Assembly: GCA_023424275.1 (NCBI GenBank)
Contig: JAFAED010000234.1
Span: 1 to 7,089 of the forward strand
Direction of reading: 5' to 3'
DNA: 7,089 nt
DNA from: Pseudomonadota bacterium
GTDB lineage: Bacteria; Pseudomonadota; Alphaproteobacteria; Sphingomonadales; Sphingomonadaceae
Shown here: positions 1 to 6,943 of the stretch, in pieces
Numbering within the stretch: the stretch's first letter is position 1
How the letters are laid out: each line of letters opens with the position of its first letter
Made by a program: the position numbers and the translations under genes
Notes under the pieces: model-generated
The model's database searches: none
What the model was told of the DNA's origin: nothing
Seen by the model: only the letters and a program-made list of their open reading frames with translations

Positions 1-935
1 GGCGAAGGCACAGTATAATCATGCCGTCCGAGCAGGAAGACGAGCGGCACATCCATCTTCTTCACCTGCATGAAGCTGACGTCGGCGAGGCGCGGCCAGA
101 GCGTCGTCACCGAAAATTCGCTGCCCTTGCCCCATGCCTGCCGGTCGGCCTCGGTATATTCGGGTGAGAGGCGCGGGGTCTGGAAATAATATTTGAGGTC
201 GGGCTTGTTGTAGATGAGCGACCCATAGGGGATCGCATATTTGCGCCAGCCGTCGGCCTTGGCGATGGTGAAATCGCCCGACGGATAGGGGGCGAGCGCG
301 TCGATCGCCGCGACAGCGTCCTTGTTGCCCGCAGCCAGCGCCTTTTCGCGCGTCCACGCCATGCCCGCCTTTTCGCCTTCGCGGAAATCGATGCCTTGGC
401 CGACCCCGACATAGGCGTAGAGGAGGTCGGGGCGCTTCACCGCGACCGACAGGCCGACGATCGAACCCCAGCTGTGCCCCATCAGCACGACCTTGCGCTT
501 GCCGTAGCGCTTCTTGAGAAGTTCGATCAGTTCGATGGCGTCGTCGCGGTAGCGTTCGGGGGTCATCGTCGGGGCGAGCTTCACGGGATCGTTCAGCGGG
601 TAGCTGCGCCCCGCGCCGCGCTGGTCGTATTGGACGACGGTGAAGACATCCTCCCATGGACGCTGGAAGGCCCAGGCAAAGGGCATTTCGACCGCGCCGG
701 GGCCGCCGTGGACGAAGATCAGGATCGGGTTGTCGCGATCCGAACCGCGCACGTTCACAACCTGCCGCGCGCCGCCGAGCGTGACCTCGAACGTTTCCTG
801 TACGCCGTTCGGCGTGACGATCTTGCCGATGTCGGCGACGATCGCGCGTGCGGGGGCGTAGGCGTCGTCGGTTTGCGCGGCGGCGGGGGTGGAAAAGGCC
901 GCGAGCAAGGCAAGCGCGGCAATGTGGAGCTTCAT
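1..935 (-). CDS. Secreted alpha/beta hydrolase, proline iminopeptidase-like (S33), C-terminus cut by window edge
   Basis: The frame is open from an ATG at 935-933 to the left edge, giving 310 complete codons and no stop, so the C-terminus is missing. The N-terminus MKLHIAALALLAAFSTPAAA followed by QTDD is a good Sec signal peptide with an A-A-A cleavage site near residue 20, so the enzyme should act in the periplasm or outside. Residues 76-80 read HGGPG, the oxyanion-hole motif of proline iminopeptidases and related S33 hydrolases. Residues 102-110 read QYDQRGAGR, also typical of the family. The nucleophile elbow is GHSWGS, with Ser155. Near the edge, GRHDYTVPS carries the probable catalytic Asp; the His would lie beyond the window. 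The family removes N-terminal proline or hydrolyses other small substrates, and the exact substrate cannot be told here. A repeat-containing gap separates it from the exporter operon, so it may have its own promoter. A non-peptidase epoxide or ester hydrolase remains possible. Confidence 0.88.
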   Translation of the reverse strand, partial: MKLHIAALALLAAFSTPAAAQTDDAYAPARAIVADIGKIVTPNGVQETFEVTLGGARQVVNVRGSDRDNPILIFVHGGPGAVEMPFAWAFQRPWEDVFTVVQYDQRGAGRSYPLNDPVKLAPTMTPERYRDDAIELIELLKKRYGKRKVVLMGHSWGSIVGLSVAVKRPDLLYAYVGVGQGIDFREGEKAGMAWTREKALAAGNKDAVAAIDALAPYPSGDFTIAKADGWRKYAIPYGSLIYNKPDLKYYFQTPRLSPEYTEADRQAWGKGSEFSVTTLWPRLADVSFMQVKKMDVPLVFLLGRHDYTVPS

Positions 936-953
936 GATCTCAAACTACCCTTC

Positions 954-1017
954 GTCATTCCCGCGAAAGCGGGGACCCAGTTCTACCGTCGCTACTGGAT
1001 TCCCGCTTTCACGGGCA
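954..1017. repeat. REP-like intergenic palindromic repeat (dispersed proteobacterial type)
   Basis: Two arms form an imperfect inverted repeat. Positions 960-980 (CCCGCGAAAGCGGGGACCCAG-like) match the reverse complement of 995-1015 at 18 of 21 bases, around a short centre at 981-994. Each arm contains its own small hairpin: CCCGC-GAAA-GCGGG at 960-973 is perfect, and CCCG-CTTTCA-CGGG lies at 1002-1015. Read on the plus strand, the element translates to the familiar 'VIPAKAGTQ...WIPAFTGT' artefact seen when such repeats are called as protein. It lies between the exporter stop codon and the hydrolase start. It could act as a 3' end stabiliser or terminator for the exporter operon, or lie in the hydrolase leader. 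Copy number elsewhere in the genome cannot be seen here. Confidence 0.8.
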
Positions 1018-1024
1018 CGCCTTT

Positions 1025-1054
1025 ATTATAACTCGCTTGAGATCGCGATATGAC
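1025..1054 (-). promoter_or_regulatory. Possible promoter for the alpha/beta hydrolase
   Basis: On the minus strand a perfect TATAAT lies at 1030-1025, upstream of the hydrolase start. The best -35 candidate with an 18-base spacer is GTCATA at 1054-1049, which matches the consensus poorly (3 of 6). If used, transcription would begin near 1018 and the palindromic repeat would sit in the untranslated leader. This is a weak prediction based only on motif and position. Confidence 0.3.
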
Positions 1055-1062
1055 GGGCGCCA

Positions 1063-3237
1063 TTACGCATTTCCCTCTGTTTCTCCTTCGGCGGCTTCAC
1101 CGTACTCCGACAAGGCAGGCCGAGGCAGAGGTTGGTCTCTGGGGATTCCATGAAGTTTCCCCGCAACTATCACGAGGATGCGTTCGGCAATCTCGATCGT
1201 TTCCTTGCGGTGGGCGATGATGATGCGGGTGATCCCCATCGCGCCGATCGCCGCATTGACCGTTTGCTCATGCGCGGTATCGAGATGCGCGGTACCCTCG
1301 TCCATGACGAGGATTCTGGGTTGCCGGTAGAGCGCGCGTGCGAGCAGCACGCGCTGCTTCTGACCGCCCGAGAGCGTCGAGCCCATGTCGCCGACCAGCG
1401 TTTCATATTGCATCGGCATTGCTGCGATGTCGTTGTGGATCGATGCCGCGACCGCAGAGGCGACAACCCGCTCCATATCGACCGATTCGTCGAACAGCGC
1501 AATATTGTCGGCGAGCGTGCCCGCGAACAGGCTATCTTCCTGCAAAACTGCCGCGACTTGGCCGTGGAAGCTCTTGTAGCCGAAGCGGGCGAGCGGTAGC
1601 CCATCGACCAGCACTTCGCCGCTATCGGGCTCGACAAGCCCGAGCAGCAGCTTGACGAGCGTTGACTTGCCCCCTCCCGAGGGGCCGGTGATTGCCACAT
1701 GCTCGCCGGGTTCGACGGTAAGATTGACGCCTTCAAGCACCAGCGGGTCGCTCGGCGCATACCGGTAGAAAACATCGCGCAACTCGATGCGGCCCTTAAG
1801 GGCGGTCTCAATGTCGGCGCTGGCACCGAAGCTCTTGTCCTCGTCGGACAGGGCAATGTCCGACAGGCGTTCGAGGTGCAGCCCGAGCATCTTGAACGCG
1901 ATGCCTTGGTCGATGAGCGCCGCCGCTTTCTGAATGAAATGGGTCTTGTACGCCATATAGGCAAAGACCATGCCGACACTGAACCCGGCACCCTCGATGA
2001 CGAAGCCGATCGCAAGCCAGATGGTGACGATGTTCTCGATCCCGAAGATCAGGATGTTCGCGGCCTGCTGCCAGATGGCGATGCGCGCAACGCGGACGTC
2101 GGCATTGATCGCGTCGGTAAGCCGCGTCTGCCAGAGCGCGTGACGCAAGGTCTCGCGACCGAACAGGCGCAGCGTCGTCATGCCACGCAGTGTTTCGATC
2201 AGCGTCGTCTGCTCCTTACCACCGGTGATGATCGCCGCTTCCTGCGCTTCGCGCTCGAAGGTAAAAGAAATGAGACGGACCAAGCCATAGAGCACAAAGG
2301 CTATCAGCGCGACGAAGGCGAGCAGCGGGCTGTACCAGACCATCAGCACCAGCGTCAGAACCGCCATTGCGCCATCGACGAGGGCAGCGACGGCGCCTTG
2401 CGTCAGCATATTCTGTATCGGCAGGATCGACTGGAAGCGCGAGAGGATGTCGCCGGTATGCCTTTTTTCGAACCAGTCGATCGGCAGGCGAAAGAGGCGG
2501 CGCGCGATGTTCGAGGCGAGCCCGAACCCGAGTGTCGTCCCAGCGACGAGCAGCACGAATGAGCGCAGCAGCGTTGCGCCTAAGTTGATCAGCGTGAACA
2601 GCCCGAAACCGAGAGCCAGCACTGACAGCAAGTCGTGGTCGAGCGCGGGAAGCGCATTGTCGATTGCGATCTGCATATAATAGGGCGAGGCGAGCACGAA
2701 GGCATGCAGCACGAGGCTGAGCACGAGCACCTGCGCGAGCGCGCGCTTCATGCCCGTCATGCGCCGCCAGAGCTGCGACAGCTTGAGCCGCTCGCGCTGT
2801 CTGCCGGTCTCGAAATTATCGCTCGGCCGGAGTTCGAGCGCGATGCCGGTGAAGTGGTTCGACACTTCGGCCATCGGCATCCATGTCGAACGGCCATCGG
2901 GGTTATGGATCAACGCCCGGTCGCCCTTCACGCGTTCCAGCACCACATAATGGTTCATGTCCCAGTGCAATATGCAGGGGACATGAAGATTGCCGAGCTG
3001 TTCGAGCGGCAGTTTCACCGCGCGCGGGGTAAGCCCGATTTTGTCGGCAAGCCCGATCAACGAGCGCAGCGCAGCGCCGCGCAAGCTCGGCGCGAGGCGG
3101 CGGCGCATCGTGCCAAGATCGATGTCGAGGCCGTGATAGCCCGCGACCATCGTCAGCGATGCAAGACCGCATTCCGCAATCTCGGTCTGGCGAACGAGGC
3201 GCACCCGCGAACGGGTCAGAAAGCCAAGGTCAAGCAT
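1063..3237 (-). CDS. Peptidase-containing ABC exporter (C39 + membrane domain + ATPase), CvaB/LagD type
   Basis: This 724-residue protein has the length and three-part layout of bacteriocin-processing exporters. The N-terminal C39 cysteine peptidase spans about residues 10-135: Gln17 (oxyanion hole), Cys23 in ECGLASLTM, His96 in HWDMNHYVV and Asp114 in HNPDG, so all catalytic positions are present. The membrane domain (about 160-440) has roughly six hydrophobic segments. The ATPase (about 484-700) has Walker A GPSGGGKST at 518-526, Q-loop Gln566, signature LSGGQ at 622-626, Walker B ILVMDEGTAHLD ending at 653, and H-loop His676. The protein should dimerise in the inner membrane, cut double-glycine leaders on the cytosolic side and export the mature peptide. 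Its partner is the HlyD-like protein encoded 23 bases upstream, and its likely substrate is the Gly-Gly peptide encoded at 6598-6792. The ATG start places the C39 domain at the usual distance from the N-terminus. Confidence 0.96.
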   Translation of the reverse strand: MLDLGFLTRSRVRLVRQTEIAECGLASLTMVAGYHGLDIDLGTMRRRLAPSLRGAALRSLIGLADKIGLTPRAVKLPLEQLGNLHVPCILHWDMNHYVVLERVKGDRALIHNPDGRSTWMPMAEVSNHFTGIALELRPSDNFETGRQRERLKLSQLWRRMTGMKRALAQVLVLSLVLHAFVLASPYYMQIAIDNALPALDHDLLSVLALGFGLFTLINLGATLLRSFVLLVAGTTLGFGLASNIARRLFRLPIDWFEKRHTGDILSRFQSILPIQNMLTQGAVAALVDGAMAVLTLVLMVWYSPLLAFVALIAFVLYGLVRLISFTFEREAQEAAIITGGKEQTTLIETLRGMTTLRLFGRETLRHALWQTRLTDAINADVRVARIAIWQQAANILIFGIENIVTIWLAIGFVIEGAGFSVGMVFAYMAYKTHFIQKAAALIDQGIAFKMLGLHLERLSDIALSDEDKSFGASADIETALKGRIELRDVFYRYAPSDPLVLEGVNLTVEPGEHVAITGPSGGGKSTLVKLLLGLVEPDSGEVLVDGLPLARFGYKSFHGQVAAVLQEDSLFAGTLADNIALFDESVDMERVVASAVAASIHNDIAAMPMQYETLVGDMGSTLSGGQKQRVLLARALYRQPRILVMDEGTAHLDTAHEQTVNAAIGAMGITRIIIAHRKETIEIAERILVIVAGKLHGIPRDQPLPRPALSEYGEAAEGETEGNA

Positions 3238-3260
3238 GGTGTAGTGCCCCCGTGCCCAGC

Positions 3261-4511
3261 CTATCGCCTCTGCACGGCGAAGAGAGGCTCGAACAGCCAG
3301 GTCAGCAGGCTTTGCTTCTCGGTGATGATCCGTGCGGTGAGTGTCATTCCCGAAACCAGCGGTTCATCGCGCCCAAACGCCGACACTGTGGCATGATCGA
3401 GCTTCACCATGACGGGATAAACGGGGATTGTGGTCCCGTGGGGACCGGCGGCACCGATCGAACTCGTCGCAACGGTCAGCACCTTCCCCTCCACCGTCCC
3501 GAAACGCTGATAAGGAAAAGCATCGACCGACAAGCGCACCGTCTGCCCCGGCTTTACGAAACCGATCGCGGCGCTCGGCACTGCCAGCTCGGCACGCAGC
3601 ACCGATCCCGCCGGCACGATCGTCATCAGTTGCGTCTGGGTGCTGGCGGGTTGTCCGATGCGCGCGGTGAGCGCGGTAACCTTGCCCGCCACCGGCGCGC
3701 GCAGCACATAGGCGCGTGATCCCGCCGTGCTCGCCGCCTGCTGGGCTACCTCGGCGCGGCTCGCGGCGAGACTCGCGTGTTGCGCCCGCGCTTGCGCGCT
3801 CACCTGCGCCGCGCTCCGCTCGGCTTCCGTCAGGGCCGCGTGTTTCGTTGCGAGCGATTGCGTCAATTGCGACAGGCCTTGTCGCCGAGCAAGCAGCATT
3901 TCTTCACGCACCTGCAAGTCGCGCTGGCTGATGAAACCGCGCGCGGCGATCGTGCTGGCGCGGTCATAATCCTTCCGCGCTGATTCGATCAGCTCGCGCT
4001 GCAAGCCGATCTGCGATTGGAGCTGCGCAATTTCGGCGGTGAGGCCCGAGTTCTGCGCTGCAAGCTGGCGAAGCTGGGCATCGGATGCAGCATTAGCGGC
4101 GGTCATTTGTGCGGCGAGACTGGCATCCTGATTGGCGACGGCCACCTCGATTTGCGCCGCCGTCGAAGCCCCGCTCGCGCTGTCCTCCTCGGCGCGGATC
4201 AACGCTAGTGTGGTGCCCGCTTCAACCATCTGCCCGTCGGGGACCGGCAAGGATATGATGACGCCGTTGCGCGTTGGAAGGATCGTGGCCACGCCCTTGT
4301 CCGGCGCAATCGTACCGGTGACGGTTTCGACACGCGAATAGCTGGCTAGCGATAAGAAAGCGATGGCAACCGTAACACCCGCGAAGAGCAAATAGCCGAT
4401 GGTCAGCCACGACACTGGCACAGCAATTGCCACATCGCCCGAGAGGCGGCCGGCGCGATTGGCAACGACTTCAGACCGGAATAGGCCGGGCTTACTGGCC
4501 GTCACTCTCAA
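3261..4511 (-). CDS. HlyD/CvaA-family periplasmic adaptor (membrane fusion protein)
   Basis: This 416-residue adaptor joins an inner-membrane ABC exporter to a TolC-like outer-membrane channel. A cytosolic N-tail containing LFRSEVVANRAGRLSGD, close to the LFRxEvvAxr motif of CvaA-type adaptors, precedes one transmembrane helix at about 33-53. The first half of the lipoyl/barrel-sandwich domain is at about 63-106 (GTIAP...NGVI...DGQMVEAG). A long Ala/Gln-rich alpha-helical hairpin follows at about 118-262, then the second lipoyl half at 268-300 (YVLRAPVAGKVTAL). The beta-barrel region and the C-terminal SLLTWLFEPL complete the family pattern. The start is uncertain: the frame can begin at a TTG at 4511-4509, which overlaps the TGA of the upstream gene, or at a GTG two codons later (4505-4503). 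Neither has a strong Shine-Dalgarno, suggesting translational coupling. No outer-membrane channel gene is visible nearby. Confidence 0.94.
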   Translation of the reverse strand: MRVTASKPGLFRSEVVANRAGRLSGDVAIAVPVSWLTIGYLLFAGVTVAIAFLSLASYSRVETVTGTIAPDKGVATILPTRNGVIISLPVPDGQMVEAGTTLALIRAEEDSASGASTAAQIEVAVANQDASLAAQMTAANAASDAQLRQLAAQNSGLTAEIAQLQSQIGLQRELIESARKDYDRASTIAARGFISQRDLQVREEMLLARRQGLSQLTQSLATKHAALTEAERSAAQVSAQARAQHASLAASRAEVAQQAASTAGSRAYVLRAPVAGKVTALTARIGQPASTQTQLMTIVPAGSVLRAELAVPSAAIGFVKPGQTVRLSVDAFPYQRFGTVEGKVLTVATSSIGAAGPHGTTIPVYPVMVKLDHATVSAFGRDEPLVSGMTLTARIITEKQSLLTWLFEPLFAVQRR

Positions 4512-6529
4512 CGGTCGCCATCGATGAAAGCCAGAATCCGACTCATATGGTCCGCATAGTCCGCGACCGAAGAAGGTGAATCATGTCCGAGGTCCGGATA
4601 AACGACCATCTTCGCCTTCAAGCCCTTATTGATCGCCGCTTGAGCAAATCTCTCTCCGTGGAGTTTTTGCACTACGTTGTCTTTATCTCCATAGAATAGG
4701 AGAAATTCTGGCTTGCCTTGCTTACCTGTAAATAGGTTGAGAGCGGCCAGCGGTGATGCTGTGGCCAAAAATTTTTCTTTATCGGTGTCATTGTTGAAAC
4801 TCGGATAAATGCTCGTATTAAAGGTTTGATCCTTCAATCCTTGTTCCAAATCTAGTGGCGATGCGTTGATGATCGCGCGATTAATATCGCGGGGTGCTGC
4901 CAGTGCCGCCAGTGCCGCCAGATTTCCACCATGACTATTCCCCATTACCGTCACATCTGTGCAACCACGTTTGCGTAGTTCACGAGCAACGGCGATCAGG
5001 TCACTAACAGAAGACACAAAATTCAAGCCTGTGCCTTGCCGATACGCAGCCTCACCAAGATCCCCGCCACCGCGGACATAGGCAGCAATATAGCTATTGC
5101 CTTTAGCAAGCCAAAAAGGACCATAAGAGGTCAAATAGTCTGCGTGTGTAGGGCTGCCATAACCGCCATAGACCTTGATAAGCGCACGGCCATGACATGC
5201 TGTTGGGCGATTGGAATCCCGTCGCGTTACCATCAACGACGCTGAGCCCGCCGCCTTATTGTCGATTTGTGTGATGCCAAATGGGGTCGACCGAAAAGTC
5301 GGAAAACGAACCTGCACGCTGGTTTCGACATGCGGGCGAGCCGCTTTGTCTCCTCTCGGGGCCGCAACGCCGAAGTATCGCAGCGGCGATAGGAAACCAT
5401 CGAGGGTAACGATCAGCCGGCCGGACCGACGGTCGTTCATCGCTATTACAATATCGTCGCCCGCGCGTTCTCCCAGCTTTATCTGACCCTTCTGCGATGG
5501 ATCGCTTAGCGAAACCCAACTAAGATGAGGCATTTTGCCCGTTCGTGAAACGGTATAAAGACGGTCGCCCACCAGCGCGAGCGATGTGCTGTCGCGTAAG
5601 CTGGAGGGGCTGGTTGTCTGCAAAAGAATTTCGGGAGCATCAAATTTTCGTATCAAGCGCTTCCGAGCAAAGTCGATTGCTCCGTCTTGTGGAGGAATGG
5701 GGACCGAAATAATCGATGATGAACAGACGGCGTGTTCTCTTGGCGATTTTTCTCCAGACGAAACGCATCCTGTCACATCTAGCATCAATAATTCGTTCGA
5801 CGACAATAATGACAATGGGGCGTAAGTGTCGTCATGATTATAGACGTGCTTTTCTCCATTTGACGACAAAATCGTTATATATTGGGTTTTGACGTTGCTC
5901 CAGTTGGAAAATGCTGTCGTTCTAATGTGCGGCTGTTCCGTTTCTTCTATGATGCTGCCAATTACGTAATTTGGCGCACCTGCTGGTTCGAAAGACGCAC
6001 CCGAGGACTGAGCCAGCCCTGTTTCCGTGACTCGCGCAACGTCAAACGAAACCCGCCAAGGATTGCCCCACATTCCACCAATCGATCCGTCATCATACGC
6101 GACCGGATATATGTATCCGTCAATCTCGATAACGCTCGACTGGAAATGGCCCGATCGCAATCGGAACGACAGCAGAAGGGTTTTTCCATCCTGGACGAAC
6201 CAACAGAGAATGGCGTCGTCATTGGAAGGGAGATATTGCCATCCCGGAAAGGACGAGGCGTCCTTTAATCCATCTATATTTCGATCAAACTCTATGATGC
6301 CAACTGGTTCGCCACTGCTCCCCGCCTCAAATAGCCGAACCTCCTTGCCTTCCACCCATATCTGATAAGCTTTGCCATCGTGGTCTAGGAGGACAGCGCG
6401 CTGGTCCATGTCAGTTGCCAGTCGCATGATTTGCGATTTTCGTTGTTGCAATCCGTCCAGCGCGAACGATGTGCTTGCAAGAATCGTCGAAGCGACGACT
6501 GCCAGGACCGAAAGGATTATTTTTCTCAT
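4508..6529 (-). CDS. Secreted prolyl-oligopeptidase-like serine peptidase (S9 family) linked to the peptide operon
   Basis: This 673-residue protein begins with a clear Sec signal peptide (MRKIILSVLAVVASTILA..., likely cut after SFA at residue 23), so it should be periplasmic. Residues of about 25-440 look beta-rich and fit the propeller that gates S9 peptidases, but are highly divergent. The C-terminal alpha/beta-hydrolase domain is well conserved: KVYGGYG at 452-458, the prolyl-oligopeptidase hallmark RGGGDLGE at 486-493, the nucleophile elbow GNSHGG with Ser532, Asp617 in GDKDNVV and His649 in DLGHDSP. The Ser-Asp-His order and spacing match the family. The elbow departs from the usual G-G-S-N/A-G-G. 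Cys255 and Cys269 could form a disulfide. Enzymes of this family cut after proline or a related residue in short peptides; lasso-peptide isopeptidases are relatives. Its place between a proline-rich secreted peptide and its exporter suggests immunity, trimming or turnover. The gene is noticeably more A+T-rich than the exporter genes, and its ATG has only a weak ribosome binding site. Confidence 0.9.
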   Translation of the reverse strand: MRKIILSVLAVVASTILASTSFALDGLQQRKSQIMRLATDMDQRAVLLDHDGKAYQIWVEGKEVRLFEAGSSGEPVGIIEFDRNIDGLKDASSFPGWQYLPSNDDAILCWFVQDGKTLLLSFRLRSGHFQSSVIEIDGYIYPVAYDDGSIGGMWGNPWRVSFDVARVTETGLAQSSGASFEPAGAPNYVIGSIIEETEQPHIRTTAFSNWSNVKTQYITILSSNGEKHVYNHDDTYAPLSLLSSNELLMLDVTGCVSSGEKSPREHAVCSSSIISVPIPPQDGAIDFARKRLIRKFDAPEILLQTTSPSSLRDSTSLALVGDRLYTVSRTGKMPHLSWVSLSDPSQKGQIKLGERAGDDIVIAMNDRRSGRLIVTLDGFLSPLRYFGVAAPRGDKAARPHVETSVQVRFPTFRSTPFGITQIDNKAAGSASLMVTRRDSNRPTACHGRALIKVYGGYGSPTHADYLTSYGPFWLAKGNSYIAAYVRGGGDLGEAAYRQGTGLNFVSSVSDLIAVARELRKRGCTDVTVMGNSHGGNLAALAALAAPRDINRAIINASPLDLEQGLKDQTFNTSIYPSFNNDTDKEKFLATASPLAALNLFTGKQGKPEFLLFYGDKDNVVQKLHGERFAQAAINKGLKAKMVVYPDLGHDSPSSVADYADHMSRILAFIDGDR

Positions 6530-6555
6530 GTAGGGAACCCGTCGTTTCGGAAATA

Positions 6556-6589
6556 GCTGCGAAAGTCCAGTGTAGAGGACTTTCGCAGC
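6556..6589 (-). terminator. Perfect 13-bp stem-loop between precursor and peptidase genes; probable attenuator or mRNA stabiliser
   Basis: GCTGCGAAAGTCC at 6556-6568 is exactly repeated as its reverse complement at 6577-6589, leaving an 8-base loop. On the transcribed strand the stem begins 8 bases after the stop of the 64-codon precursor gene and is followed by TATTT, too short a T-run for a strong intrinsic terminator. Partial terminators or stabilising hairpins immediately after bacteriocin and RiPP precursor genes are a known way to make far more precursor than processing enzymes. That role is inferred here from position and structure. Confidence 0.7.
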
Positions 6590-6597
6590 CGTCCTTC

Positions 6598-6792
6598 CTA
6601 ATTGTTCGGGATCTTGATAACGATTATCGGCTTCGGAAAATCTGGGTTGGGATTCGGAAACGGTCCAACAGGTCCGCCCGGGTTTCCACCCGGAGGCGTC
6701 GGCGGAATGTTGGGCGGCCCCTGCGTTGGGCCATCACCGCCATAGACGCAATCCACTTCATGCGCCGTCAACTCCATAAAAGCATTCCGCAT
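6598..6792 (-). CDS. Proline-rich microcin-like precursor with double-glycine leader
   Basis: The 64-residue product starts with the 19-residue leader MRNAFMELTAHEVDCVYGG. This matches the double-glycine leader rule at every key place: Phe at -15, Leu at -12, Glu at -8, Val at -7, Val at -4 and Gly-Gly at -2/-1. It closely resembles the colicin V leader MRTLTLNELDSVSGG. Cutting after Gly19 would release a 45-residue peptide starting DGPTQGPP, of about 4.5 kDa by hand sum. The core has 16 Pro, 7 Gly and 6 Asn, no Cys, Ser or Arg, two Lys and two Asp (net neutral), and ends in a hydrophobic IIVIKIPNN. With no Cys or Ser and only two Thr, lanthionine or thiazole chemistry is unlikely. The ATG at 6792-6790 is chosen because AAAGGA lies 9 bases upstream; the frame is open further upstream to 6978 but without support. 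The C39 exporter in the same operon is the expected processor. It could be a bacteriocin or a secreted signal; the activity is unknown. Confidence 0.85.
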   Translation of the reverse strand: MRNAFMELTAHEVDCVYGGDGPTQGPPNIPPTPPGGNPGGPVGPFPNPNPDFPKPIIVIKIPNN

Positions 6793-6801
6793 ATCGCAAT
6801 A

Positions 6802-6807
6802 TCCTTT
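6802..6807 (-). promoter_or_regulatory. Ribosome binding site of the precursor gene
   Basis: The minus strand reads AAAGGA, then 9 bases, then the ATG at 6792. This is the strongest Shine-Dalgarno in the operon and settles the start of the small gene in favour of a 64-residue product over the longer open frame reaching 6978 or the inner Met6. Confidence 0.75.
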
Positions 6808-6943
6808 AATAGATTGAAGTCGAGGCCCGTTATTCCAAGTGCCTCGATGATGACTCCGCAATCGCATATCTTGAGACGTATATAATGAATTTGTGCGGCA
6901 TCCCCTCTTTGCAATTGCAGGCCGACTCGTAAGCGACCTGTAT

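Noticed and set aside
396..1031. Plus-strand 211-codon frame ending in FVIPAKAGTQFYRRYWIPAFTG
   Set aside because: It is antisense to the exported hydrolase, and its tail is the translated palindromic repeat, a common false protein.
1170..2015. Minus-strand 281-codon frame overlapping the exporter
   Set aside because: It is an out-of-frame shadow rich in Ser/Arg with no recognisable domain.
1699..2562. Plus-strand 287-codon frame
   Set aside because: It lies antisense within the ABC exporter, which has full catalytic motifs; long antisense frames are expected in high-GC DNA.
3159..3719. Plus-strand 186-codon frame
   Set aside because: It is antisense to the ends of the adaptor and exporter genes and shows no motif or ribosome binding site.
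4508..6529. Calling the S9 enzyme a lasso-peptide isopeptidase
   Set aside because: The fold family is shared, but no lasso cyclase, B protein or lasso-type precursor is present; the precursor has a double-glycine leader instead.
6469..6885. Plus-strand 138-codon frame across the precursor
   Set aside because: It is antisense to the precursor and hairpin, with arginine-rich low-information sequence and no family resemblance.
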